Assembly: GCA_019413925.1 (NCBI GenBank)
Contig: DXMY01000014.1
Location: forward strand, 1 to 64,000
Source: Collinsella sp.
GTDB taxonomy: Bacteria; Actinomycetota; Coriobacteriia; Coriobacteriales; Coriobacteriaceae
DNA: 64,000 bases
Direction of reading: 5' to 3'
The translations under genes and the position numbers were made by a program. Numbering within the stretch: the stretch's first letter is position 1; the number at the start of each line of letters is the position of its first letter. The notes under the pieces were generated by a model. That model was given only the letters and a program-made list of their open reading frames with translations. It had not been told where the DNA came from and searched no databases. Of this stretch, positions 50,562-59,079 are shown piece by piece.

Positions 50562-51935
50562 ATGGACATAACCATCTCCCTTATCACCACCCTCGTTTTG
50601 ACCCTCATCAACGGCTACTTCTCTATGTCCGAGATGGCGCTCACCACGGCCAAGCGCGCCGTGCTGGAGCATGAGGCCGAGGAAGGCGACAAGCGCGCCG
50701 AGCGTGCCATTAAGCTGGCTGCCGACTCCGACCAGCTGCTCGCCACCATCCAGGTCGCCATCACGCTCGTGGGCTTCGCCTCGTCCGCCGTTGCCTCGAC
50801 GAGCCTGTCCGACCCGCTCGCCACGTGGCTCATGAGCTTTGGCATCGCGCCGCTCTCCGCCATCGCGCGCGGCCTGGCGCCGGTCATCATCACCGTCGCG
50901 GTCGCCTTCGTGTCCATCGTGATCGGCGAGCTCGTCCCCAAGCGCATCGGCCTGGCCAATGCCGAGGGCGTGTCCAAGCAGGTCGTGGGACCGTTGTCGT
51001 TTTTCCAAAAGATCGCCCGTCCGCTCGTGTGGCTGACTGGCGCTTGCTCCGATGGCCTGGCCCGCATTCTGCGCATCAAGAGCGCCGACGACCGGCAGAA
51101 CGTCTCGGAAGAAGAGATCAAGTACATGGTCTCGGAGCAGGACGACCTGCTCGACGAGGAAAAGCGTATGATCCACGAGATCTTCGACCTGGGCGACACC
51201 GTTGCCCGCGAGGTCATGGTGCCGCGCGTGGACACCACCATGTGCGAGGACGACGAGACGGTCGCCGACGTGCTGTCTACCATGCGCCAGACCGGCTTTA
51301 GCCGCATCCCCGTCTATCACGAGGATCCCGACAACGTCGCGGGCATTGCGCACATCAAGGACCTGATCCAGCCCGCGCTCGACGGCAAGGGCGACCAGCC
51401 CATCGCCGGCTTTTTGCGCGACGCCACCTTTGTGCCCGACACCAAGGACATCCTGCCGCTGCTGTCCGAGATGCAGACCTCGCACGACCAGATCGTGGTC
51501 GTCGTGGATGAGTACGGCGGCACGGCCGGCATCATCACCATCGAGGACATCGTCGAGGAGATCGTGGGCGAGATCGAGGACGAGTTCGACCCCGACAACA
51601 AGTACCTCACGCGCCTTTCGCGCCGCGAGTGGCTCGTCGATGGGCGTTTTTCGTGCGATGACGCGATTGAGCTTGGTTGGCCGCTCGAGGAAAGCGATGA
51701 TTATGAGACCATCGCCGGCTGGATTTTGGAGCTTTGCGACTCGGTGCCCGACATCGGAGAGGTGTTTGAGGTCGCGGGGTACAAGTTTAAAGTGCAGTCG
51801 ATGCGTGGCCAGCGCATCTCGCTCATTCGCGTGATCGCTCCGGCCGAAACCGATAAGAAGGATTCCGAGTCTTCGGTAGACGAGCCGACGACGTCGGGTG
51901 CGGGTTCCGCGAATCCGCACGACGGCGACGAGTAG
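50562..51935 (+). CDS. CNNM/CorC-type transporter-like protein (DUF21-CBS-CorC_HlyC)
   Basis: A 457-aa protein. The N-terminal DUF21 domain has about four TMs (1-190: NGYFSMSEMALTTAKRA, ATIQVAITLVGFASS, GELVPKRIGLANAE). Paired CBS domains (about 210-340) include REVMVPRVDTTMCEDDETVA and VVVDEYGGTAGIITIEDIVEE. The C-terminal CorC_HlyC fold runs to about 430. CNNM/CorC proteins are linked to Mg2+/Co2+ efflux. The start is ATG 50562; GGAGG lies 15 bases upstream, farther than usual. Confidence 0.9.
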   Translation: MDITISLITTLVLTLINGYFSMSEMALTTAKRAVLEHEAEEGDKRAERAIKLAADSDQLLATIQVAITLVGFASSAVASTSLSDPLATWLMSFGIAPLSAIARGLAPVIITVAVAFVSIVIGELVPKRIGLANAEGVSKQVVGPLSFFQKIARPLVWLTGACSDGLARILRIKSADDRQNVSEEEIKYMVSEQDDLLDEEKRMIHEIFDLGDTVAREVMVPRVDTTMCEDDETVADVLSTMRQTGFSRIPVYHEDPDNVAGIAHIKDLIQPALDGKGDQPIAGFLRDATFVPDTKDILPLLSEMQTSHDQIVVVVDEYGGTAGIITIEDIVEEIVGEIEDEFDPDNKYLTRLSRREWLVDGRFSCDDAIELGWPLEESDDYETIAGWILELCDSVPDIGEVFEVAGYKFKVQSMRGQRISLIRVIAPAETDKKDSESSVDEPTTSGAGSANPHDGDE

Positions 51936-51959
51936 GACAAGGAAGAGTAGGGGAGAGTT

Positions 51960-52793
51960 ATGGCAGGCCTGTTCAACATCCTTAAGGTCACCGTCAGCGA
52001 GGACAAGATCTGCGCGCACGTGCTGGTGAACCCCGGCATGCCGCTCATGACCTCGGAGGATATCGAGGCCACGGCGCGCGTGTACTACCTGGTGCCGGCG
52101 ATTGCCAAGCACCTGTGCCTGGGCGATTCCGGCCGCGAGTTCCAGGACTGCATGGGTCAGACCGAGCTATGCCACCTGCTGGAGCATGTGACGGTTGAGC
52201 TCATGAACGAGACCGGTCTTGCCGGTAGCATCTCGTGCGGCCGCACGCGCGTAAGCGAGCATGACGAGCGTGTCTTTGAGGTCGAGCTTTCGTGCCCCGA
52301 TGACGCACTGGCCATCGGTGCGCTGTCGTCGGCCACCTTTATGATGGACTGGGCGTACCTGCACGCCGACCAGCCTGCCCCCGACGTGGAAGGCACGGTC
52401 GCGGGCCTACGCAACCTGGTGCTGGGCATGCGCGCCGAGGCCGAGGGCAAGGATCCTCACGAGGCCGTCGCCGCTGCGAACGGCGAAGATACTGCCGAGG
52501 ACGAGGGCGCTGACGAGGGCGATGTGCCGGTTGACGCCGAGCCCGTTGCCGATGCGACCGCCGAGCCCGTTTCCACCGAGCCCCAGGGCGTCCCCAACTT
52601 TGACGACGAGCCCCAGGTGGCGATTGATACCGAGGGCGCGGTTGCCGAGAACCACGAGGCCTCCGCTGCCGTCTTTGGCGGTGCGGCGACGGTTCCGGCG
52701 GGACCTGCGCATGAGGGCGGCCTGCCGCTCGTGGACGGCGCCGGCGAGGACCCGGGTGCCACGGTGGCCATGCCGGCTATGCCTCAGGAGTAG
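51960..52793 (+). CDS. Stand-alone protein resembling the cyanophycin synthetase N-domain
   Basis: A 277-aa soluble protein. HLLEHVTVELMNETG followed by SCGRTRVSEHDERVFEVE recalls the N-terminal domain of cyanophycin synthetase (pattern H-L-x-EHVALEL, then FGRTR and a beta strand). The ATP-grasp and Mur-ligase domains of CphA are missing. Residues from about 165 onward are acidic low-complexity (A, E, D, V). It follows the CorC-like gene by 24 bp and is likely co-transcribed. Function unknown; the relationship needs a profile search. Confidence 0.6.
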   Translation: MAGLFNILKVTVSEDKICAHVLVNPGMPLMTSEDIEATARVYYLVPAIAKHLCLGDSGREFQDCMGQTELCHLLEHVTVELMNETGLAGSISCGRTRVSEHDERVFEVELSCPDDALAIGALSSATFMMDWAYLHADQPAPDVEGTVAGLRNLVLGMRAEAEGKDPHEAVAAANGEDTAEDEGADEGDVPVDAEPVADATAEPVSTEPQGVPNFDDEPQVAIDTEGAVAENHEASAAVFGGAATVPAGPAHEGGLPLVDGAGEDPGATVAMPAMPQE

Positions 52794-52872
52794 GCCTACG
52801 CGTTTATCACCATCACGTACCTGCGCCTTTGCCGTACGCAGATGAGCGGAGCGGCAAGTGATGCGCTGCGGG

Positions 52873-52878
52873 TATAAT
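52873..52878 (+). promoter_or_regulatory. Consensus -10 box before the YtxH gene
   Basis: A perfect TATAAT lies 52 bp ahead of the YtxH start. The -35 region (about 52850) is not recognisable. Confidence 0.5.
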
Positions 52879-52929
52879 GGACAGCATTCAAACGGTGGGC
52901 ACCGACGTGCCCGCAGGAGAGGAATGATC

Positions 52930-53319
52930 ATGGGTAAGACTTTCAGCTTTGTCTCCGGCGCACTTTTTGGTGCTGCTGCTGGCGCTATTATCGGCGTTGC
53001 TCTGGCCCCGCGCTCGGGCGCCGAAACCCGCGCCATGGCTGCCGATATCGCCAACGACGCCTGGGACAATATGCGCGACACCTACGAGCACGGCGCCGAG
53101 GAGGCCCGTGCTGCGGTGAATGACTTTGGCCCGATGGTCGACGCCAAGACCGACGACCTGCGCGCCAAGGTCGACCTGGCCCGCGAGCGCATGGACCAGC
53201 TGCGCGAGCAGCTCAACGACGCCATTTCGGGCGGCAACGTGACGCCTGCCGCCGACGTCGTGGTCGAGAACGCCGTCGAGGCTGATACCGAGGCTGCGGA
53301 GCCCTCGACCGAGGCATAA
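52930..53319 (+). CDS. YtxH-domain protein
   Basis: A 129-aa protein. The N-terminal glycine-rich helix FVSGALFGAAAGAIIGVALA followed by PRSGAETR is the YtxH hallmark; the rest is a charged coiled coil (about 40-110) and an acidic tail. YtxH proteins are general-stress envelope proteins of unclear role. The ATG at 52930 follows GGAGAGGA. The stop overlaps the next start (TAATG). Confidence 0.85.
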   Translation: MGKTFSFVSGALFGAAAGAIIGVALAPRSGAETRAMAADIANDAWDNMRDTYEHGAEEARAAVNDFGPMVDAKTDDLRAKVDLARERMDQLREQLNDAISGGNVTPAADVVVENAVEADTEAAEPSTEA

Positions 53320-54074
53320 TGCGCGCTGGGGATTTTGTCGGCGCCAAGATCTATCGCAAGCCTACCGAGGACAAGCGCACCAAAAAGGACGGCACACCGC
53401 GCAGCCCTAAAAAGCTCGGAAAGATTCACTTTCCGGTCTTTACCCCGGGCGGTACGCGCGTGGTCGGCTTTATGGTCCGCCAGTCCGATATCGCGGGCAT
53501 GATCGAGCGTCCCGATCGATTCGTAGCGCTCGACGCCATTGGTGTCTACGAGGGCGCCATTGCGGTCGATGACGTCAAGGACACGTACGATGCCGCCGCG
53601 GCCAAGCGCCTCGACATCAACCTGGACGATTGCATCATCTGGGTCGGTATGGACGTGCGCACGGAATCGGGCGACGTCGTGGGCTATTGCTCGGACGTTG
53701 AGTTCAAGCCGCGCTCGGGCATCGTGCAGGCATTCTATGTGACCGCCGGTGCTGCTTCGAGTGTTTTGGTTGGTGACACGCAGGTGCCGCCGACGATGCT
53801 GCGCGGCTACGAGAACGGCGCGATGGTCGTCTCGGACGAGGTCAAGTCGCTCGGGTATTCGGGCGGTGCGGCCGCCAAGGCCGCCGAGGCCAGCGTCGTG
53901 GTGGGCGACAAGGTCAAAAAGGGCGCCAAGGTGCTCGACGACAAGGGGTCGGTTGCCGTGGACAAGGGCAGTCGCGCACTGGGCAAGCAACTCGGCAAGA
54001 CGCGCGGCATGTTCAAGGCCTTTAAGGACGAATACCAAAAGGCGAGCGGAGGCTCGTCTAAAGCTACAAAATAG
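53319..54074 (+). CDS. PRC-barrel domain protein
   Basis: A 251-aa soluble protein with what look like two PRC-barrel-type beta domains: FTPGGTRVVGFMVRQSDIAG (about 30-90) and VRTESGDVVGYCSDVEF (about 110-170). The C-terminal 70 residues are Lys/Gly/Ala-rich, positively charged. Coupled to the YtxH gene by TAATG. PRC barrels serve in RNA processing, photosystems and envelope proteins; no specific role can be assigned. Another PRC barrel begins the MgtE-like protein at 55882. Confidence 0.75.
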   Translation: MRAGDFVGAKIYRKPTEDKRTKKDGTPRSPKKLGKIHFPVFTPGGTRVVGFMVRQSDIAGMIERPDRFVALDAIGVYEGAIAVDDVKDTYDAAAAKRLDINLDDCIIWVGMDVRTESGDVVGYCSDVEFKPRSGIVQAFYVTAGAASSVLVGDTQVPPTMLRGYENGAMVVSDEVKSLGYSGGAAAKAAEASVVVGDKVKKGAKVLDDKGSVAVDKGSRALGKQLGKTRGMFKAFKDEYQKASGGSSKATK

Positions 54075-54095
54075 CGACGTACCAAATGATGGGAG

Positions 54096-54125
54096 GCAAG
54101 CCGGAGACCTGTTGCTCCGGCTTGC
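54096..54125 (+). terminator. 11-bp perfect hairpin after the PRC-barrel gene
   Basis: GCAAGCCGGAG (54096-54106) pairs with CTCCGGCTTGC (54115-54125), 8-base loop, then TGTGTTTA. The T-tract is weak, so readthrough into the next gene is possible. Confidence 0.6.
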
Positions 54126-54146
54126 TGTGTTTATGGGGGAGGGCAC

Positions 54147-55553
54147 ATGCGCCAAAACGGATCCAACTTAAACGGGCGTTCGGGTGCGCGTCCGACGGCG
54201 CGCCGCGACCTGGGGCAGCTGCCCAGCGGTCAGCGCCGTCGCCGCCGTAAGCCCGGCGCGATGTACCTCAACCATAGCCGCGGGTTTAGCGACCGCAGCG
54301 CGCGCATCGGCAACGGGCGCTCGCCGCGCCGACCGTCCCGTCTGCCCTATGCGCTCATCGCCGTGGGTTGCGCGCTCGTGCTGTTTATCGCTGCCGTCGT
54401 GGGCTACGTCAACCGCAGCGTGGACGTGGAGCTCAACGGCCAGAAGACAGCGGTGCGTGTGGGCTCTACGCTGCAGAATCTCATCGACGACCAGGAGTTG
54501 ACTGACACCTACGACGCAGGCGACCTGCTGGCCGTCGATGACAGCGTGCTCAAGCGCCATGGGGGCGAAAAGCTGTCGGTGAAGGTCGACGGCAAGCGCG
54601 TGAAGCAGGGCAAATGGGATAGCCGCGAACTTGAGGGCGGCGAGAAGGTGACGGTCAAGGATGGCCGTAACACCTACGAGAAGCACGAGGTTCAGGCTAC
54701 GGTTATCGAGCCCAAGCTCAAGGTCGAGGGTGCGGGCGCTATCGAGTATGTGCAGACGTGGGGTGTCCAGGGCCGCTCCGAGGTGTGGGTTGGTGAGCAG
54801 TCGGGCAAGACGCAAGACCGCGGCGAGGTTGTGCCCGCCACCGATTGCGTCGTTGCGTGCGCCAGCGTGGCGCCCAAGGGCAACAAAAAGTACGTGGCGC
54901 TGACGTTTGACGAGGGTCCGAGCGGCGCTACCAAGCAGATCTTGCAGGTACTCAAGGAAAAGGGCGTCACCGCGACGTTCTTCCTGTCGGGCGATGCGGT
55001 CGAGGCCTCGTCCGCCACGGCCAAGGCGATTGTCGATGCCGGGTGCGAAATCGGATCCAACAGCTACAGCGACGATTCGCTCAAGGGCCAGGACCGTGAG
55101 GCGGTACGCGAGCAGATCACGAAAGGCACCGATGCGATTAAGTCGGCGACCGGCGTGAAGACGATGCTGCTGCGTGCTCCCTATGCTGCCTTTGACGAGC
55201 AAAACTGGATTGATGCGATGGACCTGGTCTCCGCCGTGGTCTCGTGGAATATTGACTCGGGCGACTGGCTGCTCAACGGTGCCGACGAGCAGGTCTCAAC
55301 GGTGCTCGATTCGGTGACGCCGGGCAATATCGTGCTGCTCACCGATAGAGACGAATGCGCCGAGCAGACGCTCGAGGCGCTGCCGCAGATTATCGACGGC
55401 CTTGTCGCCGACGGTTACAAGATCGTGACGCTTAGCGACCTGGTCAAGACGGACACGTCGCTGAGCAAAAAGCTCACCTCGCTGACGAAGGTCACCATGC
55501 CCAAGGACGCCGTGTACCCCCAACTTGCCGAGGGCGATGACACCGCAGAGTAG
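54147..55553 (+). CDS. Membrane-anchored NodB-like protein with substituted metal ligands
   Basis: A 468-aa type II membrane protein. A basic cytoplasmic N-terminus (1-65), TM (about 66-88), a DUF348-like beta domain (VDVELNGQKTAVRVGSTLQN) and a C-terminal polysaccharide-deacetylase fold (about 245-440). Expected motif TFDDGP is TFDEGP; the metal-binding H-x-x-x-x-H motif reads NSYSDD (both His lost); RAPYA and WNIDSGDW are kept; the last His of LLHD is Thr (IVLLTDRDE). Without the histidines normal Zn-dependent deacetylation of peptidoglycan is doubtful. It may be a pseudoenzyme that binds glycan. GGGGGAGGG precedes the ATG. Confidence 0.82.
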   Translation: MRQNGSNLNGRSGARPTARRDLGQLPSGQRRRRRKPGAMYLNHSRGFSDRSARIGNGRSPRRPSRLPYALIAVGCALVLFIAAVVGYVNRSVDVELNGQKTAVRVGSTLQNLIDDQELTDTYDAGDLLAVDDSVLKRHGGEKLSVKVDGKRVKQGKWDSRELEGGEKVTVKDGRNTYEKHEVQATVIEPKLKVEGAGAIEYVQTWGVQGRSEVWVGEQSGKTQDRGEVVPATDCVVACASVAPKGNKKYVALTFDEGPSGATKQILQVLKEKGVTATFFLSGDAVEASSATAKAIVDAGCEIGSNSYSDDSLKGQDREAVREQITKGTDAIKSATGVKTMLLRAPYAAFDEQNWIDAMDLVSAVVSWNIDSGDWLLNGADEQVSTVLDSVTPGNIVLLTDRDECAEQTLEALPQIIDGLVADGYKIVTLSDLVKTDTSLSKKLTSLTKVTMPKDAVYPQLAEGDDTAE

Positions 55554-55555
55554 TT

Positions 55556-55585
55556 ATTGGGTAGTCGTTTAAGAACGTCCCCAAT
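55556..55585. repeat. GGGGACGTTC element, partial copy 3 (reverse)
   Basis: CGTTTAAGAACGTCCCCAAT is the reverse complement of the left end of copies 1 and 2. It begins 3 bp after the deacetylase-like gene; the inner hairpin part is missing. Confidence 0.7.
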
Positions 55586-55589
55586 GGCT

Positions 55590-55881
55590 ATGTCACGGAT
55601 GCGTCAGCGTTTGGTATGCCTGCAATGTGCAGCGCATAAATTCGATGCCGCAGGGCGATGCTGATGCTATAGTTACTGCGGTTAATGAGGGTCAAGAGAA
55701 AGGTTACAGGTGAAATCCAAACCTCGACCATACAGTCGGTGACCCCATGCAGGTGCTTTTTGCGCATGCACGGGGTGTAAGCGTCGAGCGGCGTGCCGCC
55801 CGCGCATGCGTATACATATCCAGAAGCCCCCGGACGCCGCACGCGCGGCCGCGTTCGGAGGAATAATGATGGGGAGCACCA
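55590..55881 (+). promoter_or_regulatory. Long structured leader before the Mg-transport genes
   Basis: A 290-bp non-coding region. It contains a TATAGT-like box (about 55671), AGGTGAAATCC followed by AGTCGGTGACCC, a stem CCCCATGCA...TGCACGGGG, and GC-rich dyads near the start codon. The spacing and conserved-looking purine motifs suggest a riboswitch-like leader, but I could not match it to a known class. The gene begins with TTG after GGGGAG. Confidence 0.4.
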
Positions 55882-57726
55882 TTGAATTATCTGAGTGAGA
55901 TGCTCAAATTGCCGGTCTTGGATGTCGACGGCGAAAAGCTCGGCGTGGTGAACGATTTTGGCATTGCTACCGGCGAAGTTTTTCCGCACGTGACGTCGCT
56001 TGCGTTCCGCGGTCCCGGCAAGACGCCGTTCATGATCAGCTGGCGCAAATGGGTCGACCGTATCGACGAGACGGGTGTACACCTTAAGACGTCGGCCACC
56101 GAAATCCGTTTTTCGTACCTGCAGCCGACCGAACTCTTGCTCGCCCGCGACGTGCTTAACAAGCAGATTGTCGACACGCAGGGCATGAAGGTCGTGCGCG
56201 TCAACGACATCAAGTTTTCCATGTCGGGCGAAAACCAGCTGCGCCTGCTGGGCGCCGAGGTCGGTGCCCGCGGTCTGCTACGCGCCATCAGCCCCGCGCT
56301 CGAGCATATCGTCGAAGGCTTTATGAAGCACCTGGGCAAGCCGCTCAGTGAGGACATCATCGCTTGGTCCTACATGGACCTGCTCGACCGCTCGACCAAG
56401 AACATTCAACTCTCGGTGTCGCACAAGACGCTCGGCGAGCTGCACCCTGCCGACATCGCCGACATTATCGAGCAGCTCGACCCGCGCCTGCGTGCGCAGG
56501 TGTTTGCGCAGCTCGATACTGCCCAGGCCGCCGAGGCCATCTCGGAATTCGATGACGACGAGCTTATGACCGAGATGCTCGAGGGCCTGTCCGACACCGA
56601 CGCATCGTCGATGCTGGCCATGATGGACCCGGACGACGCTGCCGACCTGATCGACGAGCTTGATTACGAGAAGGCCGAGAAGCTCCTGCGCCTGATGGGC
56701 GTCAAGGAGGAGAAGGCGATTCGTAACCTGCTGGGGTATGAGGACAACACCGCCGGCCGCATTATGACCTCGGAGTTTGTCTCCCTGCCCGCTACGGCAA
56801 CGGTCGGTGACGCCATCGAGGCGATTCGCGAGCTCGACGAGGACTTCGAGAGCGTCTATTACGTCTATACCGAGGATCCGAGTGGCATGCTGACCGGCGT
56901 GCTTTCGCTGCGCACGCTGATCGTAGCCGACCGCGACGCCACGCTGGGTCAGTTGGCCTATCGCGACCTGGTCTATGTGTCGCCCGACGAGGACCAGGAA
57001 GACGTGACGGACGAGATGACCAAGTACGACCTGGTCGCTATCCCCGTCTGCGACGAGAACCGCCACATCCTGGGCATCGTGACCTTCGACGACGCCATGG
57101 ACGTTATCGCCGAGGAGCATCAGGAGGACCTGCAGATCGCCGGTGTCGGCTCGGGTGACAGCGCGTCCGACGACTCGACGAACGTGCTCAGCTGGTTCGT
57201 GCATCGCCAGTACTGGGTTGTTGTATGGGGCATCGCGTCGTGCATCATGGCGACCGTGCTGGGAACGGCGCTCGGCTCCGCGCATCTGGTGGTGTTCCCC
57301 ATGTGCGCCATGCCGCTCGTGCTGCTGGCGGCCTCGCGCATGGTGTCGTTCGTCAAGAACTACTTCCTGGAGTATGACGGTCACGACGACGAGCCCAAGC
57401 CGTATCTGGGGTTCTTCTTCCAGAGCACGGGCATGGGCCTGATTCTGTCACTCGTGACCTACCTGTGCGCCCAGCTGGTGCGCACCGCTGCATTCCCCGA
57501 TGCGCCCATGTTTGAGGAGCAACTCTTTACCGGGTGCTTTAATATCGCTGCCATCATTTGCCTGGTTGGCAACATGAGCGCCGTGATTTACCTGATGGTG
57601 CTGTTCTGGCGTGACGAGCATGACCTCAACACGTCGGGCACCGCCATGAACGTCATTGCCGTCATGATCTCGTGTGTGGCGTATTGCATCGCCGCGGTGC
57701 TGCTCGCCATGTCAGTCATGGGTTAG
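55882..57726 (+). CDS. MgtE-like protein: PRC barrel + MgtE_N + CBS pair + divergent membrane domain
   Basis: A 614-aa protein. A PRC-barrel-type N-terminus (1-110: VLDVDGEKLGVVNDF) precedes an MgtE_N superhelix (about 180-290: LHPADIADIIEQLDP, MDPDDAADLIDEL) and two CBS domains (about 300-415: GRIMTSEFVSLP, YDLVAIPVCDENRHILGIV). The last 180 residues hold about five TMs but lack the usual GGNxGxQ pore motif of MgtE. The N-terminal half can sense Mg2+; transport by this chain is uncertain. It probably works with the NRAMP-like protein 8 bp downstream. TTG start with GGGGAG; an in-frame ATG at 55900 is the alternative. Confidence 0.85.
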   Translation: MNYLSEMLKLPVLDVDGEKLGVVNDFGIATGEVFPHVTSLAFRGPGKTPFMISWRKWVDRIDETGVHLKTSATEIRFSYLQPTELLLARDVLNKQIVDTQGMKVVRVNDIKFSMSGENQLRLLGAEVGARGLLRAISPALEHIVEGFMKHLGKPLSEDIIAWSYMDLLDRSTKNIQLSVSHKTLGELHPADIADIIEQLDPRLRAQVFAQLDTAQAAEAISEFDDDELMTEMLEGLSDTDASSMLAMMDPDDAADLIDELDYEKAEKLLRLMGVKEEKAIRNLLGYEDNTAGRIMTSEFVSLPATATVGDAIEAIRELDEDFESVYYVYTEDPSGMLTGVLSLRTLIVADRDATLGQLAYRDLVYVSPDEDQEDVTDEMTKYDLVAIPVCDENRHILGIVTFDDAMDVIAEEHQEDLQIAGVGSGDSASDDSTNVLSWFVHRQYWVVVWGIASCIMATVLGTALGSAHLVVFPMCAMPLVLLAASRMVSFVKNYFLEYDGHDDEPKPYLGFFFQSTGMGLILSLVTYLCAQLVRTAAFPDAPMFEEQLFTGCFNIAAIICLVGNMSAVIYLMVLFWRDEHDLNTSGTAMNVIAVMISCVAYCIAAVLLAMSVMG

Positions 57727-57734
57727 GTGGTCGC

Positions 57735-58997
57735 GTGCAAAATACCAAGCAAAAGTCGGGCACCAAGCAAAAGCTGACCATCGCGGCCATCTTTGGCGCT
57801 ATGGGTCCCGGTCTGCTGGCGGCGCTTTCGGGCAATGACGCCGGCGGCATTGCAACGTATTCCAGCGCGGGCGCCAGCTATGGCTACAAGATGCTGTGGA
57901 TGCTTCCTGTCATGACCGTGCTGCTCATCGTGACGCAGGAGACCGCGGCGCGCTGCGGCTGCGTCACGGGCAAGGGCCTGGCATCGCTCATTCGCGAGCG
58001 CTTTGGCGTGCGCAAGAGTGTACTTGCTATGGCGGCGCTGTTGATCGCCAACACGGCTGTGACCATTTCGGAGTTTGCGGGTATTGCGAGCGGCCTTGCC
58101 CTCTTTGGCGTGCCGGCGAGCATCTCGGTGCCGTTGGTGGCGCTGCTGGTGTGGATGCTTACCATGTCGGGGAGTTTCCAGCGCATCGAGAAGATTCTGC
58201 TGCTGGTGAGCTGCGTGTTCGTGACCTATATTGTCGCCGCGTTTATGGCTGGCCCCAACTGGGGTGAGGTCGCGGTCGACCTGGTCGTGCCCAACATTCA
58301 AAATGACCCCAGCTACGTGTCGCTCGTGGTCGCAACGATCGGTACCACCATCGCGCCGTGGATGATTTTCTTGGCGCAGAACAACGTGGTCGATAAGAAC
58401 GCGGGCGAGGACGATATCGTGCTGCAGCGCATCGATACCGTGAGCGGCTCGCTTGCTGCCGATGTCATTGCCGGCTTTATTATCATCACGACCGGTACGG
58501 TGTTGTTCCCGGCGGGTATTCAGATTAGCGATGCCGCCGATGCTGCCCGCGCGCTGGAGCCCATCGCGGGCCAGTGGTCCACGGTGCTGTTTGCCTCGGG
58601 CCTGGTCGCGGCGAGCTTCTTGGCTGCCTGCGTGCTGCCGGGCGTTACGTCGAGCGCTATCTGCGAGGCATTTGGCTGGGAGCGCGGTGCCGACCGCAGC
58701 TGGGACGAGGCCCCGGTCTATCGCGGCATCATTACGGCCATCATCGGTATCTCTGCCGTGCTGGTGCTTATGCCCGGCGTCGATTTGTTCCAGATTATGA
58801 TGACCTCGCAGGTCATCAATGGCGTGCTACTGCCCGTGGTTCTGGTGTTCCAGGTGGTTATCGCTGCCGACCGTCACATTATGGGCGCCAACCGCAATGG
58901 CCGCGTGTGGAATGTGCTCACTTGGGCGACTATCGCCGTGATTACGGTGTTGACGGTCGTCATGTTTGTGCTGCAAGCGATGGGCTACAGCGCTTAG
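57735..58997 (+). CDS. NRAMP-related Mg2+/Mn2+ transporter (NRMT-like)
   Basis: A 420-aa membrane protein of the SLC11 fold with about eleven TMs. In classical NRAMP, TM1 has DPGN and TM6 has MPH. Here TM1 reads GPGLLAALSGNDAGGIATY and TM6 GTTIAPWMIFLAQNNVVDK. Loss of the Met and the altered TM1 acids are the pattern described for NRMT proteins, magnesium transporters first studied in Eggerthella, a Coriobacteriia relative. Mg2+ as substrate is therefore the best inference. GTG start at 57735 after TTAGGTGG. It is downstream of the MgtE-like gene in the same operon and has a terminator. Confidence 0.85.
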   Translation: MQNTKQKSGTKQKLTIAAIFGAMGPGLLAALSGNDAGGIATYSSAGASYGYKMLWMLPVMTVLLIVTQETAARCGCVTGKGLASLIRERFGVRKSVLAMAALLIANTAVTISEFAGIASGLALFGVPASISVPLVALLVWMLTMSGSFQRIEKILLLVSCVFVTYIVAAFMAGPNWGEVAVDLVVPNIQNDPSYVSLVVATIGTTIAPWMIFLAQNNVVDKNAGEDDIVLQRIDTVSGSLAADVIAGFIIITTGTVLFPAGIQISDAADAARALEPIAGQWSTVLFASGLVAASFLAACVLPGVTSSAICEAFGWERGADRSWDEAPVYRGIITAIIGISAVLVLMPGVDLFQIMMTSQVINGVLLPVVLVFQVVIAADRHIMGANRNGRVWNVLTWATIAVITVLTVVMFVLQAMGYSA

Positions 58998-59015
58998 CGC
59001 CCACTTTTGCTTCCG

Positions 59016-59050
59016 AACAGGCCGTAGCGATGGACTGCGGCCTGTTTTTT
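59016..59050 (+). terminator. Rho-independent terminator of the NRMT gene
   Basis: AACAGGCCG (59016-59024) pairs with CGGCCTGTT (59038-59046), followed by TTTT. It lies 18 bp past the stop. Confidence 0.85.
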
Positions 59051-59079
59051 GCCCGCTATAGGGCATTAGTTATATGGCA

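Noticed and set aside
50508..52112. 534-aa minus-strand frame opposite the CorC-like gene
   Set aside because: Antisense shadow; the plus-strand frame has DUF21 and CBS signatures.
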